NCBI RefSeq assembly: GCF_003860465.1 | Contig: NZ_CP034183.1 | Location: forward strand, 2,435,501 to 2,499,500 | Direction: 5' to 3' | Length of the DNA stretch: 64,000 bases | DNA from: Deinococcus psychrotolerans | Lineage (GTDB): Bacteria; Deinococcota; Deinococci; Deinococcales; Deinococcaceae | In this document: positions 37,680 to 45,774 of the stretch, one piece after another | How positions within the stretch are numbered: the first letter of the stretch is position 1 | Layout: each line of letters starts with the position of its first letter | Notes under the pieces: generated by a model | What the model saw: the letters and a program-made list of their open reading frames with translations, nothing else | Database searches by the model: none | What the model was told of the DNA's origin: nothing | Made by a program: the position numbers and the translations under genes

Positions 37680-38819
37680 ATGATTGACTTTTCGCTGACC
37701 GACGAACAAAAGCAGCTTCAGCAACTCGCCCGCGATTTTACCCGCCGCGAAATTATGCCGATTGCCTCCGAGTACGACCAAAAAGAAGAACTGCCCTGGC
37801 AAGTCGTGGAAAAGGCCTTTGAAGTGGGCCTCTTAAACCTCAGCATTCCCGAACACGCGGGCGGCCTGGAGCTGGGCATGCTCGACGAATCCATTATCGG
37901 CGAGGAGATCGCTTACGGCTGCATGGGCATTTACACCGTGCTGATGGCCTCCGATCTGGGCATTACGCCGATTGTGGTGGGCGGCACCGAGGAGCAGCAA
38001 AAGCGCTTTCTGACGCCGCTGACCCAGAAACCCAGTCTGGCCGCCTTCGCTCTGTCGGAACCCAACAACGGCTCGGACGCGGCCGCCATGAGCACCACTG
38101 CCGTGCTGGACGGCGACGAGTGGGTCATCAACGGCACCAAGATGTGGATTTCCAACGGCGGCATCGCCGAAATTACGGTGGTGTTTGCCACCACAGACAA
38201 AGCGGGTGGCCACCGCGCCACTGTCGCGCTGGTGGTGCCTAAAGGCGCGGCCGGCTTTTCGTCCAACAAAATCAAGCACAAAATGGGTCAGCGGGCCAGC
38301 CTGACCGCCGAACTGGTGTTTGAAAACGTGCGCGTGCCCAAAGAAAACCAGCTCGGCGGTCTCGGTGACGGCTTCAAAATTGCTATGAAAACGCTCGACA
38401 AAACCCGCGTGCCAGTCGCGGCGGGCTCGGTAGGTGTGGCGCGGCGGGCGCTCGACGAAAGTATTAAGTACGCCAAGGAGCGCGAGGCTTTTGGCAAGCC
38501 GATCACCACTTATCAGGCCATTCAGTTCAAGCTGGCAGAAATGGCGATGGGCATCGAAACGGGCCGCTTGATGACTTGGAAAGCCGCTTGGCTGGTGGAT
38601 CAAGGCAAACCGCACGCCACGGAAGCCGCCATTGCCAAAGCCTACTGCTCAGAAATGGCCTTCGACGCCGCCAACGAAGCGATTCAAGTTCACGGCGGTT
38701 ACGGCTACGTCGGTGAATACCCAGTCGAAAAACTGCTGCGTGACGTGAAACTCAACACGATTTACGAAGGAACCAACGAGATTCAGCGGGTCATCATCGC
38801 GCGGAATTTACTGAAGTAA
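37680..38819 (+). CDS. acyl-CoA dehydrogenase
   Basis: FAD enzyme for the first step of fatty-acyl-CoA beta-oxidation, 379 residues. It begins MIDFSLTDEQKQLQQLARDF, has FALSEPNNGSDAAAMSTTA (FAD/substrate loop), KMWISNGGIAEITVVFA, and ends with YGYVGEYPVEKLLRDVKLNTIYEGTNEIQR, whose Glu is the catalytic base in short- and medium-chain types. Chain-length preference cannot be judged. TAAGGAG lies 11 nt before ATG. Two hairpins follow the stop. Confidence 0.94.
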   Translation: MIDFSLTDEQKQLQQLARDFTRREIMPIASEYDQKEELPWQVVEKAFEVGLLNLSIPEHAGGLELGMLDESIIGEEIAYGCMGIYTVLMASDLGITPIVVGGTEEQQKRFLTPLTQKPSLAAFALSEPNNGSDAAAMSTTAVLDGDEWVINGTKMWISNGGIAEITVVFATTDKAGGHRATVALVVPKGAAGFSSNKIKHKMGQRASLTAELVFENVRVPKENQLGGLGDGFKIAMKTLDKTRVPVAAGSVGVARRALDESIKYAKEREAFGKPITTYQAIQFKLAEMAMGIETGRLMTWKAAWLVDQGKPHATEAAIAKAYCSEMAFDAANEAIQVHGGYGYVGEYPVEKLLRDVKLNTIYEGTNEIQRVIIARNLLK

Positions 38820-38822
38820 GAA

Positions 38823-38863
38823 ACAGCAAGTGAATGAGCCATTTTCTTTCATTCACTTGCTGT
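38823..38863. repeat. perfect 15-bp hairpin after the acyl-CoA dehydrogenase gene
   Basis: ACAGCAAGTGAATGA (38823-38837) pairs with 38849-38863. There is no T run, so it may protect the mRNA end or act with the terminator further on. Confidence 0.6.
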
Positions 38864-38915
38864 CTATGTCGGAATGAACGGAAGTTTAGATTCAGTTCGA
38901 CATACAGCTCCAAAG

Positions 38916-38950
38916 AATAAAGGGGCCGCCTTGTTAGCGGCCCCTTTATT
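38916..38950. terminator. bidirectional terminator between convergent genes
   Basis: AATAAAGGGGCCGC (38916-38929) pairs over 14 bp with GCGGCCCCTTTATT (38937-38950). Confidence 0.88.
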
Positions 38951-38975
38951 GCACACTCCTTCAAACACTAAACCT

Positions 38976-39521
38976 TTACGGTGTGGCGATCCCCTGTGAA
39001 ACTTTGATGCCGTTGACGAAAGTTCGCACCGCGATGTCATTGGCGCTGTAATCTTTCATCGAAGAGTCCACATTCAAAATCAGCATCCGGCCATTGGCAC
39101 TCGTCACCAGCATTTCGCGGCGCAGATCACCATTTTTGCCGGCCAAGGTATACACGAACTGCGCCCAGGGAATGCCCTGAATGGTCAGCAACTTGGGCGA
39201 GAGGGTTTTGAGGCCCGCCACCTGCGCTTTGATCACGGCGGGAAATTGACTGACCAAGCCGCTGACTTCGTTGGGATTGAGGCTGGTTTGCCGCCACTCG
39301 AAGCCCATCGTCACTTTTTTGTCGTTGGTCAAAAAGACGGCTTCGGGGCGGCTCTGGGCCGGGTAAATTTTTTGAATGGCGGCGGGAGTCAGCGTCAGCA
39401 GGGTATCGCTGGTTTCCACGCTGAGCGGCAAATTGGGGAGCTTGGCGGTGGCGGCTTGGGCCAAACTGGTGGCCAGTAAACCGAAGAACACGGTTGCCGC
39501 TCCTTGATAAAGACGCTTCAT
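38976..39521 (-). CDS. secreted protein of unknown function, 181 aa
   Basis: It has a Sec signal peptide (MKRLYQGAATVFFGLLATSLAQA, cut probably after AQA at residue 23) and a mature part of about 158 residues without Cys. The mature domain mixes strands and helices (LPLSVETSDTLLTLTPAAIQKIYPAQ, then KVTMGFEWRQTSLNPNEV). It should sit in the periplasm or at the cell surface. No family recognised. ATG at 39521 follows a TACTCT box by 7 nt. Confidence 0.7.
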   Translation of the reverse strand: MKRLYQGAATVFFGLLATSLAQAATAKLPNLPLSVETSDTLLTLTPAAIQKIYPAQSRPEAVFLTNDKKVTMGFEWRQTSLNPNEVSGLVSQFPAVIKAQVAGLKTLSPKLLTIQGIPWAQFVYTLAGKNGDLRREMLVTSANGRMLILNVDSSMKDYSANDIAVRTFVNGIKVSQGIATP

Positions 39522-39528
39522 GACTTTC

Positions 39529-39534
39529 AGAGTA
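39529..39534 (-). promoter_or_regulatory. -10 box of the 181-aa secreted protein
   Basis: TACTCT on the minus strand, 7 nt before ATG at 39521. Confidence 0.5.
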
Positions 39535-39610
39535 ACGGCTGGCCCACTTCTGACGATGTGTCAAGCATGAGGAATGCTGAACCTTTAATCAGAAACCGAA
39601 CAGTTTGCAG

Positions 39611-39616
39611 TAAGTT
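39611..39616 (+). promoter_or_regulatory. -10 box of the GNAT gene (decides the start codon)
   Basis: TAAGTT, 7 nt before ATG at 39624. It rules against the 40-codon longer frame. Confidence 0.5.
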
Positions 39617-39623
39617 ACGGAAG

Positions 39624-40535
39624 ATGAAGCCTGATCCGCGCCGCGTCACTCTTCAAGATTTGCCCGCTTTGATGCCGCTTTACGCCGCGTTGCTGAGCCG
39701 CCCGCTCACCTTGGAGCGTTTAGAACTCCGTTTCCAACGCCTTGAGGCCTGCCCTGAGATCTCCGCGCAGTGGTTGGTGGAGGAGGACGGGGCGACGCTG
39801 GCCCTCTGTGACTGGGAAGCCAACGACTATGGCCCGCCGGATTCGCTGCGGCTGAATGTGTGGGTTGAACCCGGAGCACACGGGCGCGGCTTCGGCACAG
39901 CGCTCCTCAAGCTCGCTGAGCAAACCGGCAAACTTTTGAGCGCCAATATTGCCGACGATGATCCGCCGAGTCTGGCCTGGGCCGAGAAGCGCGGCTTTGT
40001 GTTTCACGCCCACCGCTTTGAGAGTAAGCTCGACCCCCAGGAGTTTGACCCCGCTCAGCACGCCCAGCCGCTGCCGGAAGGCGTTACGCTGGGCGACATG
40101 GCGGGTGCCAGCGCTGCCGAGTGGGATGAACTGGCCGCCCTCTTGATTGAAACTTTTGCCCAAACGCCGGACGCGCAGGGCTTGCCGAAATGGAGCGTGG
40201 AAACGGCCCGCAAAGCTGTGCAGCTCAGTCCCCAGATGCGCCCCGAGTGGCTGGTCTGCGCCCGGCGGGGTGGGCGGCTTATGGGCTTCACGGCGGCGCT
40301 CGACATGCCGGGCATGGTCTACAACCAGATGACTGGCGTGGCCGACACCGCTAAAGGGTTGGGTCTGGCCTACTTGATGAAAGCCGAACTGCTGCGTCGA
40401 CTGAAAGCGGCGGGCGTCAGTGATGTCCGCACCCACAACCACGCTGCCAACCTTGCCATGCTGCGCGTCAACGAAAAGCTGGGCTATGTGCGCCAGCATG
40501 GGCGCTGGGAAGTGCGGCGCTCAGGTTCAAGCTGA
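39624..40535 (+). CDS. tandem GNAT-family N-acetyltransferase
   Basis: A 303-residue protein with two GNAT domains. The first (about 5-140) has VWVEPGAHGRGFGTALLKLAEQ, the acetyl-CoA loop in G-R-G-F-G-T form. The second (about 155-300) has TGVADTAKGLGLAYLMKAELLRRLK and ends with the family's N-x-x-M-L-x-V-N-E-K-L-G-Y pattern. Both halves look able to bind acetyl-CoA, the first more clearly. Substrate unknown. Apparently monocistronic. Confidence 0.85.
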   Translation: MKPDPRRVTLQDLPALMPLYAALLSRPLTLERLELRFQRLEACPEISAQWLVEEDGATLALCDWEANDYGPPDSLRLNVWVEPGAHGRGFGTALLKLAEQTGKLLSANIADDDPPSLAWAEKRGFVFHAHRFESKLDPQEFDPAQHAQPLPEGVTLGDMAGASAAEWDELAALLIETFAQTPDAQGLPKWSVETARKAVQLSPQMRPEWLVCARRGGRLMGFTAALDMPGMVYNQMTGVADTAKGLGLAYLMKAELLRRLKAAGVSDVRTHNHAANLAMLRVNEKLGYVRQHGRWEVRRSGSS

Positions 40536-40650
40536 CGCGCTCTTAACCTTTTTCTGGTTTCCCTGCCCGCTTCAGTTTTAAGTCAGGCGGCGGGCCAACA
40601 GTAAGCAGCATCTGAGTTGGTTTGAATCTGAAGCTGCTCTGGAGGTTCCC

Positions 40651-41940
40651 ATGTTTACTAAAAAAGCCGTTCTACTGGCCCTGACTGCCGCCCTGCTCGC
40701 TTCGCCCGCCCTGGCCAGCGGCGCTACGCTCAGCCCGCAGAGCATCATCGTCAACCCGGCCCAGCCTGCGCTCGATGTGCGGGTGTGGGTCAACAAAGAC
40801 CCGCAGGGGCAGGGCGTTGCCAACTACCGCATCGGCGAGCAGATCAGGGTCGGCGTGCAAGTCACCCAAGACGCTTACGTGTACCTGTTTGATGTCAACA
40901 GTGTCGGCGAGATCAGCTTATTCGTGCCCAACGGCTACGACGGCACTCAGGGCAACTTCGTGCGGGCCGGACAGCGGATGGTTTTTCCCGGCAGCGGAGC
41001 GCAGTACACCTTGACGGTGGGCGGCCCACGCGGTCAAGACCGGGTGCTGGCACTGGCCAGCCGCGTACCGCTCGACCTGAGCGACATCGCCGACTTCGCC
41101 GGATCGCAGGGCTTCGCGGCGGTAACGGTGCAGGGTGAAGCCAAACTCGGTGAAGTGCTCTCGGGCGCGGTCAGCAACCTGGATGCCCAAGACTGGGTGA
41201 CAGCGGTGACTTGGTACGGCGTAGGGCTGCGTGGACAGGGCAATCCGCAGGCCACCGGCCCGATTGTGGTGATCGTGCCGCCTGCTCAGCCTGCGCCGGT
41301 GCAGCCCGCACCCGTTCAGCCGCTTCCGGTTCAGCCTGCTCCGGTGAGTCCAGCCCCCGTGACACCCGTTGCCGCCATCCAACCCGGCGAGCGGCCCGAC
41401 CACAGCTTCGACTCGTCCATCCGTGAGGCGTTCGACCGCACCACCGGAGCGCAGGCCCTCGGCAGCGCCGAAACCTACGTGACGCGCTGGGGCACCGGCG
41501 TTTGGCAAAAATTCACGGGTGCGGCGGCTTACGGCAAAGCGGTGATCTTGCACGCGGACGGCAGCAACCGCGCATTCGCCGTTCACGGACGGATTTTGGA
41601 GCGCTATCTGGCCCTCAGCCAAGCTGAAAACGGCGGCACCAAGCCCCCGACTCGCCTCGGCTGGGCGGCGGGCGACGAAAAGATCATTCCGCGCAACCTC
41701 TACGGCACCACCGGCCTTTACGGGTTTTTCCAAACCGGGGCGCTCTACTCCTCCGAGAAGTACGGCACCTACTGGTTGGTCGGCGACTTGCTCAAAAAGT
41801 ATCAGGGGCTGGGCGGTTCAGGCAGCTTCCTTGGCTTTCCCACCCGCGACCAGTTTTTGATGAATGGCGGCTGGGCGGGCGACTTTGAGGGTGGCAGCAT
41901 TCGCTATCAGAACGGGGTCTATAAGATTTACCGCAAATAA
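40651..41940 (+). CDS. secreted DUF4384 protein with C-terminal LGFP-like repeats
   Basis: A 429-residue exported protein. Signal peptide MFTKKAVLLALTAALLASPALASG; a DUF4384 domain (about 30-190) with DAYVYLFDVNSVGEISLFVPN; a linker of Pro-, Val- and Gln-rich repeats (QPAPVQPAPVQPLPVQ, about 210-240); then LGFP-type repeats at about 285-425 (FTGAAAYGKAVILHADG, LGWAAGDEK, LGFPTRDQFLMNGGWAGDFEGGSI). LGFP repeats are thought to bind cell-wall material, so this is probably a surface protein. Strong GGAGG before ATG. Confidence 0.82.
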   Translation: MFTKKAVLLALTAALLASPALASGATLSPQSIIVNPAQPALDVRVWVNKDPQGQGVANYRIGEQIRVGVQVTQDAYVYLFDVNSVGEISLFVPNGYDGTQGNFVRAGQRMVFPGSGAQYTLTVGGPRGQDRVLALASRVPLDLSDIADFAGSQGFAAVTVQGEAKLGEVLSGAVSNLDAQDWVTAVTWYGVGLRGQGNPQATGPIVVIVPPAQPAPVQPAPVQPLPVQPAPVSPAPVTPVAAIQPGERPDHSFDSSIREAFDRTTGAQALGSAETYVTRWGTGVWQKFTGAAAYGKAVILHADGSNRAFAVHGRILERYLALSQAENGGTKPPTRLGWAAGDEKIIPRNLYGTTGLYGFFQTGALYSSEKYGTYWLVGDLLKKYQGLGGSGSFLGFPTRDQFLMNGGWAGDFEGGSIRYQNGVYKIYRK

Positions 41941-41979
41941 GGCGGTGGGCGGTTGGGGAGTGGGCTTCGGCGGGCATAT

Positions 41980-42021
41980 CAACGCGTTGCTGTTTGCCGT
42001 CTCCACCCTCCCAACGCGTTG
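41980..42021. repeat. two copies of the palindrome CAACGCGTTG, three helical turns apart
   Basis: CAACGCGTTG occurs at 41980-41989 and 42012-42021, with 32 bp between their starts. It may be an old operator next to the gene remnant at 42124. Confidence 0.45.
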
Positions 42022-42123
42022 CCCGGTGGTGAGGAAGGCGGGACGCTGCGTTCGGCACGGTGCTTAGGCATGCACTCGGCGCTGCGTCTTCTCAGCGTTT
42101 GTGGTGGCTGACCGCGCCACCCC

Positions 42124-42258
42124 GCCGACAAGCTGGCTGACGCTGATACCAAAGCGGTGCGGGGCGAACTCTTCACCGACAGCGGTGATTTGAGCAAGTT
42201 GATCGGGCGGCCCACCACTACACTCAAAGACGCTGTCAGAGCGGGCTTGCACAGCTGA
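42124..42258 (+). pseudogene. C-terminal remnant of an NAD(P)H:quinone oxidoreductase (QorB-like SDR)
   Basis: A 44-codon open piece reading ADKLADADTKAVRGELFTDSGD then LSKLIGRPTTTLKDAVRAGL before TGA. This matches the conserved C-terminal end of NmrA/QorB-type quinone oxidoreductases, where the GELF-x-D-S-G-D-L-S-x-L-I-G-R-P-T pattern is typical. No start codon or upstream Rossmann part is found in the preceding 180 bp, so the gene has been mostly deleted. Confidence 0.6.
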
Positions 42259-42273
42259 GGTTTTTCAAAAAGA

Positions 42274-42305
42274 GGGGGCCAGATCGCTAAACGTATCTGG
42301 CCCCT
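42274..42305. terminator. bidirectional terminator
   Basis: GGGGCCAGAT (42275-42284) pairs with ATCTGGCCCC (42295-42304). It has TTT on the plus side and CTCTTTTT on the minus side. It serves the large membrane protein gene ending at 42326. Confidence 0.8.
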
Positions 42306-42325
42306 TTGATCGTCAAACAAACCGC

Positions 42326-43894
42326 TCAATACCCCAGACTCTCCACCTGCTTTCCGGCCCGCCACCGCGCCCAGTTCCAGCTTCGCCAATCTGCTGAGCT
42401 TGGAAAGCGCTCGCGCAGCGCTTGTTCGGCTTGGCCGCGCGAGGGTTTGCTGGGGTAGTCCTCAGAGGCGGTAGACACGCTATTGCCGGCAGAGGTCAGG
42501 CGGTTCAGGTTGGCCGTGATCAGCGGCACGGCGTCCGCGCCCAAATCAAGCAATTGGAAGAAATTGGCTTCTTGGTGGCTGCTGCGCTGACTTGTCCTTA
42601 CGTCCTCAATGTCGCGCTGAATGTTGACGCTGGCGATCAGGCGGCCCGGATTGACCACGTTCAGGCCCGCGATGAAGCTCAGGCCGCTGATGAGGCTGAA
42701 GTAAGCGAAGCGCTCCAGACGCCCTCGCCAGCCGAGCAGAGCGAAGGCCAGCAGCGAGACGCTCACCCAGCTCAGGAACAGCGCTCCCAGCACCCGAATT
42801 TCGCTGAGGCCGTAAGCGCTGATGTACCCACTGAGTTTGAGGTAAGCGCTGAGAATCACCAGCGACAGCGGCAGCAACACGGCGGCGCTGATGAGTCGGT
42901 AAGGCCAGCCCAGCCGAAGCTCGCGCCGCAGCAGGGTGTGCGTGAGCAGCAAGAGGGCAAGTGTCAGCGCGGCGACGGCGGTGAGCTGACCGAAGCCTTG
43001 CCGGGCCGCTTCACTGTAGGTCAGACCCACAACCAGGGCGCTGCCGAAAAAAGAGCTGGCCTGGAGACCTAGGTAAACGCAGAACAGCAAGCTCAGGCTG
43101 ATGAGCGGCAGACCCAGTTCAATCAAACCAAGTCGGGGGGTGGCGCTCTCCAGATGACTCAGGTCAGGTGCGGCGCGGCGTGCCAGCAGAGCGGCGTACA
43201 CCAGGCCGCCCAGAAAGAAAAGCCAGACGCCGAGCTGAAGCAAGATGCTAGGGAGATCGCCCAGATTCCACTCGAACAGCCGTGAAAGCAGTTGTCCGAA
43301 GCGCTCGTCTGCCGAGCTGAGGAGCGCCCCGAATACCAGCAGCACCGGAATGGTCAGCAGCACACCGACCAGCATCCGCCCACCGTAGTGGCGCTGCTGT
43401 GGCCTGCCGCGCAGCCGCGTCCAGGGAAAGCGGCCCAGCAAAGTCGGAAAGCCGTACACCATTCGCCCCATGCTCAGCAGGCCCGTCAGCAAGACGCCGC
43501 CGACCCCCACCGAGCTCAGTCCCGGCAGCGCCGCGTAGGCCGTACCGAGGGCCAGCGCCACCGCCAAAGCCAGCAGATTGAGGCCGGTCATCAGTGGGCC
43601 GCTTCTCACCGCCACACCGAGGCCGCAGGCGAGTCCCAGACCCAGCACGCCCAGAGCTGACTTCTGGAGCTGAACACCCCGCCATCTGAGAACGGCCAGC
43701 ACCGAGCCGACCAGGGCGGCGTAGAGCAGCAAACCATTCAGGCCAAAGTCGCTGTTCCGGGTCAGGGCGACGGCCAGCAGGCTCAGGCCCACGGTGAGCA
43801 GCAGCGGCAAGGCGTCGCGGGGAGGTGCGGGCAGAGGGGGAGGCGGCAGCAGGACGGGCAACGGGCTTGTCGGCGGGGCATCGGCTTCGGTCAC
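42326..43894 (-). CDS. DUF4153/DUF4173 polytopic membrane protein
   Basis: About 522 residues with roughly twelve hydrophobic helices from about residue 35 to 425, then a soluble C-terminal part. FGALLSSADERFGQLL and LTYSEAARQGFGQLTAVAALTLALLLL are typical of DUF4173 proteins, as is NVVNPGRLIASVNIQRD in the loop after the last helix, followed by LDLGADAVPLI. Function unknown; often linked to two-component or envelope genes. GTG at 43894 is the best start; the frame runs much further upstream but into the divergent gene. A TATGCT lies 9 nt before it. Confidence 0.8.
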   Translation of the reverse strand: MTEADAPPTSPLPVLLPPPPLPAPPRDALPLLLTVGLSLLAVALTRNSDFGLNGLLLYAALVGSVLAVLRWRGVQLQKSALGVLGLGLACGLGVAVRSGPLMTGLNLLALAVALALGTAYAALPGLSSVGVGGVLLTGLLSMGRMVYGFPTLLGRFPWTRLRGRPQQRHYGGRMLVGVLLTIPVLLVFGALLSSADERFGQLLSRLFEWNLGDLPSILLQLGVWLFFLGGLVYAALLARRAAPDLSHLESATPRLGLIELGLPLISLSLLFCVYLGLQASSFFGSALVVGLTYSEAARQGFGQLTAVAALTLALLLLTHTLLRRELRLGWPYRLISAAVLLPLSLVILSAYLKLSGYISAYGLSEIRVLGALFLSWVSVSLLAFALLGWRGRLERFAYFSLISGLSFIAGLNVVNPGRLIASVNIQRDIEDVRTSQRSSHQEANFFQLLDLGADAVPLITANLNRLTSAGNSVSTASEDYPSKPSRGQAEQALRERFPSSADWRSWNWARWRAGKQVESLGY

Positions 43895-43922
43895 GGTTTC
43901 ATCAGCATAAGTGCTGTGAGTG

Positions 43923-43940
43923 TGATGTGTATGATGTGTA
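43923..43940. repeat. tandem 9-bp repeat in the divergent promoter region
   Basis: TGATGTGTA occurs twice head to tail, within the 85 bp between the DUF4173 gene and the biosynthetic-type cluster. Candidate regulator site. Confidence 0.4.
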
Positions 43941-43966
43941 AGACAGGCCCGCTTGCCCCGACGCCC

Positions 43967-43972
43967 TATTCT
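43967..43972 (+). promoter_or_regulatory. -10 box of the 44-49 kb cluster
   Basis: TATTCT, 6 nt before ATG at 43979. Leaderless layout. The tandem repeat at 43923 lies where an activator could bind. Confidence 0.5.
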
Positions 43973-43978
43973 GGGGCC

Positions 43979-44929
43979 ATGCGAATACTGGTGACGGGCG
44001 CGACTGGCTTTCTGGGCGGCGCGGCGGCGCGGACGCTTGAGCAGGCGGGCCACAGCGTGATGGGGACCGGGCGAGACGCGGCGCGGGGCGCGGCGCTCCA
44101 GCGCTCGGGAGTGCGTTTCCGGGCCTTTGACCTCCGGGACGGTCCCGGCGAGTTGCTCGAAGGTGTAGACGCTGTGCTGCACTGCGCGGCCCGTTCGTCA
44201 CTGTGGGGCCACTGGGCCGACTTCTACACCGACAATGTGGAGGTGAGCGCCCGGCTTGCCCGCGACTGCGCCCGGCGGGGGGTCAGGCTGGTGCATATCA
44301 GCACGCCCAGTGTCTACAACGCCACCGGCCTGACCCGGCAGGTACCCGAGTCCGCATCCACTGGGCGGCGCTTTGAGAGCTTGTATGCCCGCAGCAAATT
44401 TCTGGCGGAGCAGGACGTGCAGGCGGTGATGCCAGGGGCCGCCATTTTGCGCCCGCGTGGCATTTACGGTCCTGGCGACACCAGCATCATGCCCCGGCTG
44501 GCGCGGGTGCTGCGGGCCGGACGGCTGCCAAGGCTGACCCACCATGAAGTCCATACCGAGCTGACGCACGTGGACAACGTGGTTCACGCTGCTCAACTGG
44601 CCCTGGAGGGACACGCCGCCGGGCTGTTCAACATCACCGACGGCGTGAGCGTGCCGATCTGGGCCACCCTCGACCGACTGGCCGATGTGTTGAAAGTACC
44701 GCGTCCGACGCGCTTCGTTCCGGCCAGGCTAGCCGAGGGGGCCGCCGCGCTGCTGGAAGCGGTCTATCGCCTGCGCCCTGGCCAACCCGAGCCGCCGATC
44801 ACCGCCAGTGGTTTGCGCCTGCTGACCCGTCCCATGACGCTGGACCTCAGCCGTGCCCGTGCAGTGCTGGGTTACGCGCCGCTCATTCACCCAGAGGACG
44901 GCCTGAAGACCGTGTTTGCCTACTTATGA
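43979..44929 (+). CDS. NAD-dependent epimerase/dehydratase-family reductase (OleD/3-beta-HSD-like)
   Basis: A 316-residue extended short-chain dehydrogenase. ILVTGATGFLGGAAAR is the NAD(P) motif and SLYARSKFLAE contains the YxxxK catalytic pair. LHCAARSSLWGHWADFYTDNVE and RPRGIYGPGDTSIMPRL resemble OleD-type 2-alkyl-3-ketoalkanoate reductases and 3-beta-hydroxysteroid dehydrogenases more than sugar epimerases. First gene of a five-gene cluster. Its stop overlaps the next start as ATGA. Confidence 0.85.
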   Translation: MRILVTGATGFLGGAAARTLEQAGHSVMGTGRDAARGAALQRSGVRFRAFDLRDGPGELLEGVDAVLHCAARSSLWGHWADFYTDNVEVSARLARDCARRGVRLVHISTPSVYNATGLTRQVPESASTGRRFESLYARSKFLAEQDVQAVMPGAAILRPRGIYGPGDTSIMPRLARVLRAGRLPRLTHHEVHTELTHVDNVVHAAQLALEGHAAGLFNITDGVSVPIWATLDRLADVLKVPRPTRFVPARLAEGAAALLEAVYRLRPGQPEPPITASGLRLLTRPMTLDLSRARAVLGYAPLIHPEDGLKTVFAYL

Positions 44930-45774
44930 CCGTTGTAAGGGTGGTGCCTCTGGCAGCGGGCGAGTGTCTGAATATTGCCGCACTGACCGAACGCGGCGCA
45001 GCCTGGCGGGTGAAGGTGTATCCGGCAGGCTTTGCCCTGCTGCTGCACCCGGTGCGGGGTGCGGTGCTGTTCGATACCGGCTACAGTTTCCGGGTGCCGG
45101 AGCTGATGCGGCGCTGGCCGGGTCTGCTGTATGGACTCATCACGCCGGTTCGCCTCCAGCCCTGGCAAACGCCGCTGGCGCAGCTCGCCCGCCTCGGCAT
45201 CACGGCTCAGGACGTGCGGCACGTGATCGTCTCACACCTGCACGCCGATCATGTGGGAGCGCTGCGCGACTTTCCAGCGGCGGACATATATCTCGACGCT
45301 GGAGCCTATCCACCGCTCCGGGGCTTGCGGGGCCTGCGGGCGGTGCGGCGGGCCTTTTTGCCAGAACTCCTGCCGCCAGATTTCGAGGCCAGAAGTCGGG
45401 CGCTGACGTTTAAACCCGCTCCACCGGCTTTCGCCCCCTTTGAGCAGGTGGCCGACGTGTTCGGCGACGGCAGCGTGTACGCCCTACCCGTGCCGGGCCA
45501 CGCGCCGGGCATGATTGCCCTGGTGGTGCGAACGCGTGAAGATGCTGCGCTGGACGGCAACGGCGGCGGCCTGACCCTGCTGGCCAGCGACGCCGCTTGG
45601 AGTGCGAAAGCGGCCCGAAGCGGCGAGGCGGGCCACCCGCTTGCCAATCTGCTGTCCTGGGACGTGAAGCAGGGCCAGCGCAGCCGTGAGCAGCTCCGTG
45701 ACTGGCTTGCCGCTCACCCCCGAACCCGCGTGATCGTCAGCCACGATGCACCGGAGCCGGAATCCAGTGTTTGA
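44926..45774 (+). CDS. metallo-beta-lactamase fold hydrolase of the cluster
   Basis: A 282-residue MBL-fold enzyme. VSHLHADHVGAL is the HxHxDH motif, VPGHAPGMIALVV gives the next His, and LLASDAAW the metal-bridging Asp. IVSHDAPE near the end supplies the last His. The fold includes N-acyl lactonases and thioesterases. Here it lies between a reductase and an adenylating enzyme, so a thioester or beta-lactone step is plausible. The start overlaps the upstream stop by 4 bp. Confidence 0.85.
   Translation: MTVVRVVPLAAGECLNIAALTERGAAWRVKVYPAGFALLLHPVRGAVLFDTGYSFRVPELMRRWPGLLYGLITPVRLQPWQTPLAQLARLGITAQDVRHVIVSHLHADHVGALRDFPAADIYLDAGAYPPLRGLRGLRAVRRAFLPELLPPDFEARSRALTFKPAPPAFAPFEQVADVFGDGSVYALPVPGHAPGMIALVVRTREDAALDGNGGGLTLLASDAAWSAKAARSGEAGHPLANLLSWDVKQGQRSREQLRDWLAAHPRTRVIVSHDAPEPESSV

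Noticed and set aside
42326..44182. Longer N-terminus of the DUF4173 protein reaching 44182
   Set aside because: It would overlap about 200 bp of the divergent reductase gene and its promoter, and its composition (His-, Arg-rich) is unlike the rest of the protein.
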